DNA from: Treponema sp.
Lineage (GTDB): Bacteria > Spirochaetota > Spirochaetia > Treponematales > Treponemataceae
Length of the DNA stretch: 64,000 nt
Direction of reading: 5' to 3'
Assembly: GCA_016290335.1 (NCBI GenBank)
Contig: JAEETM010000005.1
Coordinates: 1-64,000, forward strand
How positions within the stretch are numbered: position 1 is the stretch's first letter; each line of letters begins with the position of its first letter. The position numbers and the translations under genes were made by a program. Shown one piece after another: positions 7,053 to 22,000 of the stretch. Below the pieces are notes generated by a model that ran no database searches, was not told the origin of the DNA, and saw only the letters and a program-made list of their open reading frames with translations.

Positions 7053-10000
7053 ATGAAAAAATCTGTTGTTTCATTATTTGCCTTAATATCATTTTTATGT
7101 TTTTCAATTATATCCTGTGATGTCGAAATAGGACTTGGTTCCTCTGTAGATACAAAAGCACCGGAGCTTACAATAGAAAATCCTCCGGCTGGTTCCGTAA
7201 TCAGGGATGTATTTGCCATAACTGGAACCTGCAGCGATGATGGTGTAATAGAAAGCATTACTGTTGACCTGAAGCAGACTAATAATCCAGTTCTCAGCTA
7301 CACGCTTGAAGGAACTTTTAATCAGAAAGAAGGAATATGGTCTTGTGAAGTAAATCCATTAAACAAAAAAACTCCTATTCCAGATGGTTCTTACGAAGTT
7401 GCTGTAACAATAACCGATACCGCAAAGCGGGAAACAATCCGTACAAGGTCATATACAATAGATAATACGGCTCCGGTAATTGCAATTACACGTCCTTCCA
7501 CTGTTATTCCAACAGGTTCAGATCCCGAAAAATACACTCAATCAACAGAATATGACTCTTACGGACGGGATTTTGTAATAGAAGGTCATGTTGCAGACAC
7601 TTGTGAACGACGCTACATCTCTGTAGATGTTTATGATTTAGAAGGAAACCTCAAGTATTCAACACTGAATGCTGCAGATGAGGCCAAAAAGCGTATTAAA
7701 ATAGATTCAGACTTCAGTACAACAATTGCCAGTTTTGGTGACGAAGCGTATAAGGCTATATATGGTGATGATGATGGAGCTGGAACAAAGAAGTTTTTCT
7801 GTGAAATTACAGTTTACGATGATGCTTGCAAATATTTGGCAGACGGTTCAACTCCTTCAGGAGATAATGCAGTAGGAAATAGCGTAAAATACTTCTATCT
7901 CTATAAAGGAGATCTGTATAACAGCATTTTCTCCTCTTATCAAATGACAAATGCTTATAAGCTTCTGAATGATTCCTTCACAGAAGAAGATTACAAAAAC
8001 ATAAATGCTTCTATTTCTTTAGAAGAAGCAAAAAGAAGCCTTGAAGATGAAAAGTACAAGGAAACAAGGGGCTTCCTGTCTTTAAATCCAAAGAATAATC
8101 CGTATTTTAAGTTTTCCAGTCATGAAGCTTTAGATAAGGAATTAATGGAAAGCGGAACAGTTTTTGAACTTGATAATAATAAAGTATTAAACAATCAACC
8201 TATCGCTGTAGAAGTTTACGAAGGTCTTGACTGCACTCCACTTATAAAGGACAACCTTGGCCTTTATCTTTTGAAGGCAGATTTCAAAGGAAACCCGATA
8301 GATTCTAACGGAAATGTAGTAAAAGCTGACGAAGCAGAAAAAATCTGGCTTGTACGTCCATTAGTAGACAAGGACGGAACTGCAATCCTTTCGGAAGTAG
8401 ATGATGCTGAAGAAATTAAAGCAAGGAATATTTCCAGTATAGGTGGAACCTACAAGTTTTCTTTCAATCTTACTACAAGAGAGCCAACTGTAGACGGCAA
8501 TCAATTGCTTGTAAATAACTATTACATTCTGGGAGTTCAGGGCTGGGATAAAAAAGGAATTGAAGTTAAGAATGCCGAAGCAGTTTATGGCTTTAAGCTT
8601 GTAGAAAGTGGAACAGCACCTGCTCTTACAATAAAGAATGTAACACCAAACTGGATTACAACAAATGAAAATACACCGGAAAACCCGGATTTAGTTGACG
8701 AGAATGCAGTAAAAAATATTTCTGTAACATTAGCTTTTGCAGGTGATGCTCCGTTCAGACTTACAAGAATTGTAAACGAGACCGAAGAAGTTGAATTATT
8801 AACGAACAGCAATGATTATAGAGAAACTGAGTACACAGACAGCTATACACCTCCAGCCGGTTCCGCTTCTGGTACAATCAGATATATACTTACCAGCAAT
8901 AACGACCTTACAAGCACAGAATCAACAGATTATTATGTTGACAATATCAGACCTGAAATTGTTGATTTTGCAATTCCTTCTGTAAAAGAAACAGAAAAAA
9001 CTTCTTACAAGTTTACCGGCGAAGTATCTGATGAAAATACAACTGCAAGTTCAAAAATAGCAGAAGTACAAATAAGACTTTCTTACCTTGCAGAAAATGG
9101 CAGTACAGTTTCTTCTGACTGGATTTCTGTTGGTAATACAAATAAATGGGATTACACAATTGTATTCCAGGAAGATGATGATTTTGATGAAATATTCGAA
9201 GTTGAAGGTGCAAAGAATATTGAAGTACGTGCAATAGATAATGCAGGAAACATTAGTAAAGTTGAAAAGGGTTTATTCATATATGATACAGGCAGTCCTG
9301 AAGTTGAAGTACAGAGTTACAGGATGGGAAACAGTGCTCCTCAGACAATAAAGAGCAATTTCTTTGTAAGTGAAAGCTTTACAATTTCTGGTACAGTTAA
9401 AGACAGTTACGAAATAAAATCTGTTGTCATTAAACAGACTAAGGGTGAAGGTGATAATGCTGAAGTAATTGAAATCCCAGTAGAAATTGATGAAAAGGGT
9501 AATTGGACAGTAGGAAATCTTCCTCGTAATAAAGAAAAAACTGATGAAGTACTGGTAGAAACTGGTGTTTACAGTTACATAATTACCGCAACCGACAAAG
9601 CAGATAAAACTACAAATTCTATAACTTACAAGGCTACAATCGACAATGAACCACCTGTAATTACAATTGAAAGTCCTGTTGCTATGAAGCCTGAACTTTC
9701 CGCAAACAGGGAGTCTGCAATAAGTGGTACAAGTCTCCGTTTTAAAGGAACAATGGACGATGGTGAAGGAACTGGTGTAAAAGGATATTCATATAAACTC
9801 GTAAAAGATGGAGAAAATGAAAAGGATGTTGAATGGACTCCTTATCAGGATATTACAGATTCTTCAACTTGGAGCTTCTACAAGGAGCTAAAAACCGAAA
9901 ATAATCCATCGGCAGAGCTTGATGAAGGTGTATGGACCCTGTATATAAAGGCAATAGACGAAGCTGAAAAAGAATCTGAACCAGTTAATCGTAGTTTTGT

Positions 10001-13000
10001 AATAGATCAGAATATACCTTCTTTAAAAGCTGAAATAACAGAAGCTGAGAACTGCAAAAAGCTCAATCAAGTTTGGTATTTTAATGGAGGGCTCTCTGGT
10101 ACAATCAGTGAGGCAAGGGATTCTTTTGGGTTGGATGAAGATTTACCATTAACCTTTAGTATTGGTAATGTTGATATAACTCAGGCTGTTACAATTGAAC
10201 CTAACGGTAACTGGTATATAGATAATTCTATAATTGATTCTGAATTACTTACAAACAGCGAACAAACACTTTATATAACGGCTCACGATAAAGTAGGAAA
10301 AACAAACATCATTACATTCACAGTTTATAAAGATATAGAAGAGCCAACAATTAATATAACTTATCCTGCAGAAAATGATCAGATAAGTGACACTCAGTTT
10401 ACTGCACGTGGTTCTATTACTGACGGAACTGGAATTGGTGTAGAAAGTCTTGAATATAAGGTAAATCAAGATGATAGCTGGCATGCAATTACTTCTGGAA
10501 TTACCAGCACAACCTGGACTCAATACTTTGATTTTGCAGATGAATCAGAAGGTAAAATTACACTTTCAGTTCGTGCAAAAGATATACTTGGAAATGAGGC
10601 TGAATCAATCAGCAGAAACTTCTATATAGATTTGAATGCTCCTGAATTAAGTTCACAAATTACTACTGGAAATGATTGTATTGTTCAGTCTGGAATCTAT
10701 TATTTTAAGGGTAATCTTTCTGGTACTGTAACTGCCAGCGATACAAATGAGCTCAACAAAATAGAGTTCAAACTTGGTGATGCAGTTGTGGAACCAGCAA
10801 TAACAAATGGAACCTGGACAATTCCTGCAACAGCATTTACCGAAAGCTCTCTTTCAACACTTACAATTACAGCTTATGACGTTGTTGGAAAGACATCTGT
10901 AAATACATATCAGGTTTATAGCGATACAACTGCTCCTGATGTAAATGTTGCTGAATCTGTTCTTAAGGAAAATGACAGTATAAGCAGTTTCCCACTTTCT
11001 CTTTATGGAACCTTTACTGATGGTTCGGGAATTGGAGCAGATGTAATTTATTATTCTCTTGATGGTACAGACCCAAAAAACGAATTACGTGTCAGCGGCT
11101 CAATCTGGACAAAAGAAATTACAGATACAGGAATTAAAGAAGGAAATCTTACGCTCAAGCTTAGGATTAAAGATAAGCTTAATAATATTTCTGAAATAAC
11201 ACAGATTCCTTTCTATTATGATAGTAGTGCCCCATCTCTAACCGAAGAAGGAATTAGCGTTGCAGGAGCAACTGTAAATACAACAATTACCTTGCAGGGA
11301 ACTGCCGGTGATTCAAATGACCTTGCTTTTGTAGAAATAACAGACAGTGGAAATACAGACTCTACATGGACAATCAATAAAGCTGATATGACAGCTAGTT
11401 CTACTGCAGGTGTCTGGACCTGGTCTCAGCCTATACAGCTTGGAACAGAAACAAATAAGCTTGCAGATGGAAATCATACATTAACAATAATTGCAGAAGA
11501 TATAGCCGGAAAACAGACAAAAATTACCCGTTCTATAGTAGTAGATAATACTGAACCTGAAATTGCAATAACAAAACCGGCAACAGATATAGATAAGCAT
11601 TATTCTAAAAACTCAAGCTACACCTTTGAAGGAACAGCTTCTGATAATCTTGGAATAAAATCACTTGAAGCAAAACTGTTTAAAAAGACTGGTGGTATAG
11701 GTAACGATGATGAAGTTACTACTGCAGATTTAAGTGTAAATGCCGGAACCTGGAAGTGGACCGTTTATGAACTCAATAATTCCTCATCTTATTATGCAAC
11801 GTTTGATATAAAGGATGTTGCAGATAATATTGCAACAGCAACAACTCAAACTATAGTAACAGACTTTACAGCTCCTGTTTCAACTCTGAAGGTACAGAAA
11901 AATGGAGAAACTGCTGTTGAAGTAAGCAATAATTCAATAAGTACAACAAATGCTGCATATACACTTTCCGGTACAGTAAGCGATTCAAACTTTGATGTTC
12001 AGACTTGTACTGCAACCGTTAAAACAGATAATGCAGAAACTTCTACATCTCTCACATTCGAAGAAAATACAACAAACTGGACATATACAGGCATTACAGA
12101 AGAAGGCGAACACACTTACATATTCAAGTTCTCGGATCTGGCTGGAAACGAAAACTCTTATACACTCAAAGTAAGATACGATACTCAGGCACCTGAGGTT
12201 CTTTCAATAACTTCTCCAGAATCCGACGATGCGACCGGTGCAAATGCAATTTCCGGTTCTTCTAAAAAGTTTACAGGAAATGCAGAAGATAACGGTTCGG
12301 GGCTTGCAAGCTACAGTTATATATTTGCACAGACTGCAACTCCGCCTGATGCCGGCTGGACAAGTGTAAATGCAGAAAACGGAGCATGGGAAATCAGCCG
12401 TACTGTAATTGCAACAACAACTCCTTCTTCAGACTGTCTGCATGAAGGTGAATGGTACCTGTTTGTAAAAGCAACAGATAAAGCTGGTAATACAAGTACA
12501 ACTCCTGCTATGAGACATTTCTGGGTAGACCAGAGCGCGCCTGCACTTACTAATGTAAATATTGCGGGTGGAACATACTATTTCAATACAGATGCCCTTA
12601 CAATTTCCGGTAAGGCAATAGATACAAATGCACTTGATGAAAATAGCGCGGTTGTAATTAAGAAAACTAGTGTTGGCAGTGAAAATACAAATGTTGTTCT
12701 TGCAACTATAAGTGCTGCAGATGTTGCAGCAGATGGTTCATGGAGCGCAAATATTGATGAATCTGCTATTCCAAGTGACGGAACTGCTGTAACAATTACG
12801 ATTGAAGCAACCGATATAGTTGGAAAATCAAGCGGTATGAATACTTACACAGTTTGTAAGGATATGGTAGCTCCTGTGGTTACTGCATCACCGGTTTCAA
12901 ATGCGGCAATGGCTTATCAGAAGAGTGTAAACTATACCTTTAGCGGTACAGCTACCGATACAAACCTTGAAGAAGTAACAGCTGTGCTATATAGAAACGG

Positions 13001-16000
13001 TGTTCCTACAACTGAAGAAACTTCCCTTTCTCCAAAAGGTGCAACTGGTGCCTGGGAATGGAAGGTATACGACCTTGAAGAAGCTTATTACAGCATAAAG
13101 ATAACCGCAAAAGATAAAGCTGGAAATGAAACACATTATCAGACTGGTTCCGTTATGGTAGATACAACAGCACCTGAGACTACAGTAAATGGTACTGCTT
13201 TGTATGATGAAACTGGTACAGCCTTGAGTACAGATACTGAACCTGCAACTCTTTCTGACGGTAACACAATAGAAATTGAAAAGAAATATGCTCAGTCATC
13301 ATATACTTTGAGCGGAACTGTTACAGATGCTAACTTTGAATATAATACACAGAGTTTAGTTCTTAAAGAAAATGGAACTGAAAAAACTGTTACCTTTATT
13401 GGACAAGGAACTGACGCTTCCCCATATACGGGCTGGAGTTATACACCAGAAAGCTTTACTGAGGGTACGGAAGTAACAGACAATTACACAGTTACAGTTA
13501 CAGATAAAGCAGGTAACAAAACAACTTACAGCATGACTGTTGTTTACGACACAAAGGCTCCTGTACTTACAATTACTTCCCCGGTAAATAATTCTGCTCA
13601 TGGAACTATGCCACCGGCTAATGGAAAGGCTACAGATAATGGAATTGGTATAAAAGAAGTTAAGTGGTCAAACAATAATTCCGCTGATGATTCAGAATGG
13701 TCTGAAATAAGCTGGACAACATTAACAGACTGGTCTGCAGAATTAACTGCAATGGAAAACGAAGGCCCTGTAACACTTTACGTAAAAGCAAAAGATAACT
13801 TTGGCAGAATAAGTAATGCAAGTGTAAACTTTAGTTATGACCTATATAATCCGGAAGTAACAGAAACAGATGCAGTTCAAGAATACCAGAAAGCCGGATA
13901 CAACTTTACATTAACTGGTACTGCCGGCGATACAAATGGACTTGACTGTGTAACAATTACAGAAGGTGCTATAGTTTATGGCAGTACAAATGCATCTGAT
14001 AAAACAGGAACTGCAAGAATCTCAACAGAGAATGCCGCTGTAACACTCTCTGAACTTAGTGCAGGTACAGCTTTGACTGCAGCAAGTGGAAAGGGTAAGA
14101 ATTGGAGCATAAGCTTCTCTGATCAAAATCAGAATAATCCTCAAAGTGCACTTTCTCTTTCAGAAGGAAGCCATAAGCTTAGTATAACAGCAAAAGATAC
14201 AGCTGGAAAAGTTTCGACAGAAATAATAAAAAATATTTTCATTGATATAACAAAACCGACAGTTTTGAGTGTAAATGCACCAACTACACTCCAGACAGCA
14301 AATGCTTCATTCAGGTTTGAAGGTACAGCAAAAGATGATACTAATGCAGCAAAAGATTCAAGAGTAAAGAATATTCAGGTTGGATTCAAATCTTATGCTT
14401 CTGCAGGGGCGACTGAGTCAACAGCACAAACAGCATGGCTTGATGCAAACGGCGATACAAGCTGGAACTTCCTTGCGGTATTTACCGATGAATCTTTGAA
14501 TAACGTTTTTGGTAATCACGAAGGCTATAAGACTATTTGTGTAAGAGCTTATGACTATGCAGGAAATGTAAGCGATGTATATGAATCTGAAAAGTTCCTG
14601 TATGACCGTACAATTCCAACATCTACAATTAATTCTTACACAGCAGGAAACGGAAGTGCCGTAAGTCTTACTTCTACACCAAGCTTCTTTGCTAACAATA
14701 CATTCAAACTTAATCTTACTGCAAACGATGGTTATCTTGTAAAGAAGATTGTTGTAAAACAAACTAACAGTGGTGTTACAAAAACAGTTTATAGATTGGA
14801 TAATATTAATTCGAATGCAAAAGAAGTTGATGTTTTGAATCTTCCACGCGATGTTTCTGGTTTGGATGATGACGATGCAACTGAAACCAGTGCTCTCACA
14901 CTTGATGAAAACAGCTCAGGCGAATACGAATATTCAATTGAAGTAACTGATGTTGCAGGAAAGACAGCTGAGGTTGCAAAAGTTGTAGCAAAAATTGACA
15001 GGAAGGTTCCAACAATTACTTTGGGCACAGAGCTTAATGCAGCTTACTATCAGGGCTTGTCAAAGACATTCAGCTTCAGCGCAAGCGACCCTACAGCAGC
15101 AGATGGCAGTTCTGGTTCAGGACTTTCAAAATATTATTATAAGTTTACTCAAGATACTGCAACACAGACTGTAAGCTCTTCCGGCTGGACAGAAAAAGTT
15201 GCCTCATCAAGCTTTGATGTAATCCCTTCATTAGTTTCTGGAAATACTTTGGGAACAAATGGCGAGCTTAACGAAGGTCAGTGGTATTTGTGGTACTATG
15301 TAAAGGATAATGCAGGAAATGCTTCTACTCCAGCAAGTGCATCATTCTGGCTGGATCAGGGAGCACCTACTTTAAATGCTGTAATAACTCCGGCAGAAAA
15401 CTCAATTGTCGGTAGCGGTACAGAGTTCTACTTTAACAGCGGACTTTCCGGAACAATTTCTGCAAGCGATTCTTCAAATGTTGCTCCAGCATTATCATAT
15501 AAAATTAATAATGGAACAGCGGTTTCTGTAACAGGTACAAGCTGGTCAATTCCTGCAAGTTCATTCTCTGATGAAGGAGCTTATTCTCTGGTATTTACTG
15601 CAACAGATCATGTTGGCCGAACAGCAACTAAAGAGTTTACAGTACACAAGGATATTTCCGCTCCAACTCTCTCAATCACAAGTCCTGCAGCCAACTCATA
15701 TTTTGAACAGGCTGCAATTAATATAAGAGGTAATGTAAGCGATGGTACAACTGAAAATCCAGGAAGTGGAGTAAATAAGATTTATTATTCAACAGATAAT
15801 TCAACCTGGACAGAGCTTACTGCTTATTCAGCTGGTGGAGCAATCTGGAATGACACTGTATCTCTTGACCAGCAGGGTAATGTAACCCTTTATGTAAAGG
15901 CAGTTGATAAACTTGGTCAGGAATCAGACCATGAAAGTGTAACATTCTCTTATGATGCAGCGGCACCTGTTATTGTAGAAACTGTTTCAGTTGCAGCTAA

Positions 16001-19000
16001 TCAAAAGCAAGGTTACAGCTTTACACTTGAAGGTACAGCTTATGATACTAATGAGCTCAGCTATGTAGAAATTGTTGATAAGATTGGTGATACAGTACAG
16101 GGAACATACAAGGTTGACAATGATGATGACACAACAGATACCATTTCAATAATAGGTGAAAATACAATTGCAAATGCAAAATCTGAAGACACAGCAATTA
16201 CCTGGAGAAAGACATTCTCTGCAAGTGATACAACTCCTCTTGCACAGGGACAGCATACATTCTATATCTCTGCAAAAGATACATCACAGCGACTTGCTGC
16301 AACAATTACAAAGGATGTCTTTATAGATACAGTAAAACCTGTACTCACTATAACAACTCCTGATGCATATACTAATTCTGAATATGTAACGTTTAATGGA
16401 ACAATAACAGAAGCTAACTTAAGTACACTAGTTGTTAAGCTTTACAAACAGGGTGATGCAACTGAAAAAGCTACGGCAAACTTAACACCACAGGGGAATG
16501 GTACAGAAAAGACCTGGTCTTATACAGCTCATCTTGCAGATAATAATGCCAGTTATTATATTACAGTACTGGCTACAGACCGTGTTGATAATACAGAAGA
16601 GGCTTCTACACAGTCTCATTTAATAAAAACAGACCGCACAGCTCCAGCTACAACGCTTGGTGCTTCTGGTGTAACTAATTCAAATGCAGGTACCGTAAAT
16701 GCTATTTCGGAAAATGTTACTTATTACGCAAAAGCAGATTACACGATTTCTGGAACAATTACAGAAACGAATTACGACAAAGATAAAGTTACAATTACAG
16801 CAAAAAAGAACGATGTTGCTGTTACAGATGAAGAGCTTACAACGCTTCAGGATTCTCTGGCAGATTCGTTGACTTCTGAAACTGATAAAGAATGGAGCTT
16901 TACAGGTATAACTGGAACTGGTTCTTATGAATACAAGCTTCAGATTGAAGATTTGGCTGGAAATAAATCAATATACACAATTCTAATTGTTTACGATGAT
17001 ACTCCACCAACAGTTACACATAATACTGTAAGTTCAATTGTTAATACAACGGCTTATGAGTTCAGCGGTACAATTACAGATACGAATTACTACAATGCAA
17101 CAGTAGTTCTTTACAAAGATGAAGATGCGACAGATGCAACATCTACAATAGAAGTTGATGCAGACAATAATTGGGCATGGCGTCCTACAGGACTTGAAGA
17201 TGGTATTTACTATGCAGTTATTACTGCTAAAGATAAGGCCGGTAATACAAATACAGCTGCAAATGGAACTACAGGAAGTGTAATAGTAGACCGAACTCGT
17301 CCTACAACATCGCTTAATGGAAGTAACCTTACAGATTCCAGCTTTAATACAGCGACAACTCTGGAAAATGAAGGTACATATTATGCATCTTCTGAATACA
17401 CAATTTCCGGTACGATAAGTGATGTAAACTGGGGAATTGGTGCGACAGCTAAGTATAAGTTAGATGGTGGAACAGAAACTGACCTTACAGTTAATTCTAC
17501 AACAAAAGCCTGGTCTTTGCCTTCTGCAACAGCCGGTCATACTTATGAGATAAAGCTTAAGGATTCAGCAGCAAACGAAAATACTTATACAGTTACAGTC
17601 AGTTATGACGCTACAGCTCCAAATGCAACTATTGTTATTCCAGAAGCTGATATTACAAATCCTCAGTATGCACTTAGTTCAGACAATTATTCTTTCAAGC
17701 TTAATGCTGTAGATAATAATGGTGGTGTAGGTGTTAAGGAATTGAGCTATATCTTTACAACTACAGATTCTCTTCCTGCAGTAAATGCCGGCTGGCAAAC
17801 AGATTCTAACTTTACAACAGCAGACAAGTTTGTAGTTATGAATCTTGTTCCTCTTAATACAGTCGATTCAAACAGTCAGCCTGTTGAAAATACACTTACA
17901 GCAACTCAGATTCCCGAAGGAACCTGGTACTTGTGGGTTAAGGCAAAAGATAAAGCTGGCAACGTAACCCCTGATGCAACAATAACTGCAAACAGACGTA
18001 AAATTATTGTAGATAAATCTAATCCAACGTTAACTGTAACTAACAGTTTGAATGAAACTGGAACAAATCCTATTTATGGGGATGTAACAGATTCCGGTTA
18101 TACTGTAAGCGGTACTATTAGTGATACAAATGCACTCGCTGTAACTGATGAAAGTGAAGATGAAAATGATAGAGTTTATGCAATTGAGATTAAGGTTGAA
18201 GGAGTTACTGCAACTACAATTGCAAGTTCTGCATTAGAAGGTACAGATGGTACAGTCTGGTCATACACAATTCCAAAAGCTTCTATTCATGAAAATGGAC
18301 TTACAGAAATTGAAATAATTGCAAAGGATATTGTTGGAAAGACAACTTCAAAGAAATATACTGTTTATTATGATATAAATGATCCTGAACTGGAAGTTAC
18401 AGCACCTGTTAATGACGAACAGATTGGTAATGGTTCAGACGGAAAAGCAAACAAAATCATTAAGGGAACTATACGTGATGAAGGTTATGGACTTGCAAAA
18501 CTTGAGTTTAAACTTAAGAATAGTTCTGGTTCAATTGTAAAGGATAGTTCAAATAAAGATATTTCAGGTTACTGGTCGAATATAGCATCTGATGAAACAA
18601 ACAATTATCCAATTAAGATAAAGGGTGAACAGTGGTTCTATGCCGGTCAACCAGATGAAAATGGTTTAACTGGAAATACAGCTTTAACAATTCCTCTTGG
18701 GACAAATGAAGGTACACTCTATCTTGAAGTTACAGCTACTGAAATTGGAGCTTCAAATCTTCCAGAAACTTCGCCAGTTACAAGACCTGAAAGCTTTGAA
18801 CGAAATGGTATTACAATTCAGACTGTAACATTCTTCTACGACGCTTCTGAACCAAATATCACAGAAAGTGGTTCTGTAAGCAGAATTACAAATACAGACT
18901 TTGTACTCATTGGTACGGCTTATGATACAAACCAGCTTTCTAAGATTGAAATTAAGCAGGGTGGTGTTCTGAAGGCTACAACAGCTGATGGTTCTATAAC

Positions 19001-22000
19001 ATTTAAGGCAAGCTCTGCTGAAGATGCAGCTGCTGTTACTTTAGCTTCTGCAACATCGGATTCTGCAAAGGGAACCTGGAAAGCTACATTCGATGCAGAT
19101 GATTATGAAGATGGCAGCTATCAGTTCAACATAACAGCTACAGATATTTCTGGAAAAATGACAACTGTCACAAGAACTATCCAGATGGATAAGACTGCAC
19201 CTGCAAACATTTCTCCTTCTGTTACTACAAGTGGAACTGAACTCAATTCAAAGAATTGGTACAACTCACGTGCAATTGCAATCTCTGTAACTGCATCAGA
19301 TACAAACGGCTCTGGAGTAAGTTCAGCAGATTATACACTCGACGGTCCTTCTGCACAGGATAGAAGCTGGACAAATATTCCTAATAACGGGGAAGCTTTT
19401 GTCGGCACTGTAAACTTACCTGCAGACGGCGAAAACACCTTCTATGTACGAGTAAAGGATGTTGCAGGAAACTATGGTTATAATGACACCGGTGTAAAGG
19501 TTTACATAGATTCTGCAGCTCCTGCTTCTGCAACAGTTGCAAGTGTAGATGGTGTTGCAGCTGGTGATGGTGAAAACCAGTTTGGCGGAACAAAGCTTAC
19601 AAACGGAAGTTCAAATATAGCCTTTACAATGACAGCTGCTGATTCAGGAACTGTAGGAACAAATGCAACTGGTATAGACAGCATAAAGATTATTAAGGTT
19701 GGAAATAATACTCTTGAAGGAAACGCTCAGATTAATGTAACTGAAACCGCTGGTGTATTGGGAGCAACAATTCCAAAAACATCTGTTACTACTTCCGGTG
19801 GTGTTATTGCAAGAGTAACCGATAAGGTTGGAAACTCTTACGACTTTACACTGTTCCAGATTCAGTTTGATAACAAGTATCCTAAAGTAACAATAAGTAA
19901 TATTGCTGATGCCGATACTTCTGTAACAGGAACTCAGATAAACGGTATAACAACAATTAGCGGTACTGCATCTGATGATCAGACTCTGGCATCTGTAAAA
20001 CTGCAGTACTCAAAGAAAACCGGTGAAACAACATGGTCTGACTGGGCTGATACAGGCTTAACAAACCAGGGAACAATTTACAGCTGGAGCTTTAAGGTAG
20101 ATACAACTCAGTCTCCTTATTCTGACGGCGACACTGTAAGATTCCGTGTACTTGCAACTGATGCAGCCGGCAACGAAGGTAATTCAGGTTCAACAGCATC
20201 AGCAATAACAGCTTCAAATTACAAGGAAGTTGTAATCAGTCAGGATACCGACAGACCTGTAATAAAGATTAATAATCTGGAAATGACAAATCCAGTAGAT
20301 ACAAATTATTACTGGCTCAAATACGATACAATGTACGGTACAGTTTCTGATGATGATGGAACTGTAGAATCTGTAAAATATAAGGTTCACAGGGCAGTAG
20401 AAATTGAAACTGAACCGACAGATGACCAGGGCAATTCAACCTGGGAAACAGTTTCTCAGAACTATTATACAAGCTTCACTTGTGAAGATGATGAAGTTGC
20501 AACAGGTTCTTTTGCAGCAGGAACTTATTATACTAAATCTGCATGGTCATCAAATGTTTATAATAACGGTATGTGGGAAATCTCTTCTTTAGGAGATGGA
20601 CAGACCTGGATTTATTTTGAAGTAAAAGATGCAGAACAGCGCACTGCAGAAAAAGTATTCACAAGCAACGCGAACAGTACAACACCGGCATCTTATGGTC
20701 CTAAGATTAAGGATAGTACCGGAACAGCAAAGCTTGGTTATAGTAATACTCAGAATGATATACTCAAGGTTAAGGTGGATACGGCTGCACCAGAAATCAT
20801 TTCAGAAAAATATTATCTGAGTCCTTCTGCTGCATATGATGCAGGAACGGCGTGGGGAGATAAAAATAATATTGGAGTTCTTTCTACAACAAAGTGTGGC
20901 GGTAAAGATAAGTTCCTGTACATCAGGGTAGAAACCCGCGACAGCAACGGAATTAATACAGAAAGAACTGCAATAAAGTTTAATAATACAGCTGCAACAA
21001 CAACAGCAGACGGGGACACTCCTAATCCTGTACGTATAATCCAGCAGAATCCGAGTGGCTCTACTGTAGTAACTATAGTACGAATTGACCTTTCTCAGTT
21101 TAGTTCCGGCACAAACAATTTTGCTATAGATCTTTACGATAATGCAGGCAAGTCTACAAAAGATACAAAGAGTATTCTTATAGATAATACAGCTCCTGAA
21201 TTAATGGTTAGCAACTATACAGCAGGCGTTATGCTTTATGGTTCAAACAATAATTCATTCCGTCTCTATCAGAATGGCGATAGTGATATTTCCAAGTTCT
21301 ATTTCTATGTAACAGATAATTCTGATTTTGCACCTGTTTATAATTCTGCAAGCAATACCTATACCGGCTTTACAGAAATGGATGATCAGAAAGTAGGTAC
21401 TACAACTACCGTTTTCTTTGACGGCGGAACAACAAGTGCAGTGGAATATCACGCTCCTAAGTTCTATAACATAATTCAGGCGCTTACAGGAAAATCTGAT
21501 GATCAGATGCTTGCAAGTGATGATCCTGTTCCGTTATGGTTCTGGTTCTATGCTGTGGATGATTTGGGTAATGCCTCTGTTCCAAGTGCAGAAACAAGAT
21601 TTGCATTTAATGTATTCCCTAACGGCGATAAGCCAAGAATTGATATTACTTATCCTGCAAGAAAACAGGCCGACCAGAATGCACCGGTTTCTGTTGGCGG
21701 TACAATAAGAGTAACAGGATATACAGAAATATCTACAGATACAGTTGATGCAGTTTATATACAGATTGATCCAACTTATGATTATTCAGATTCAGACAAC
21801 CTGGATGGAGATGCATTTAATGAAGCGGGCTGGAAGGCTGAGCTTGAAACTGCAATTTCCGGAAAGAATGTAAGCTATTCAATAGTAGATTTGCGTGGTG
21901 AAAATCTCTATGGCACTGATATACCGGCAGATTCTCCTTACCGTTATGCAATTAAAGCTTCTGGAACTGTAAACTGGAGCTTTAACTTGAACTCAAGGCA

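Noticed and set aside
7028..7258. Antisense reading frame at the start of giant gene A, with a similar frame at 27694-27987 in gene B
   Set aside because: The antisense products look alike only because the sense strands code for paralogous N-termini; no ribosome site or independent constraint is seen.
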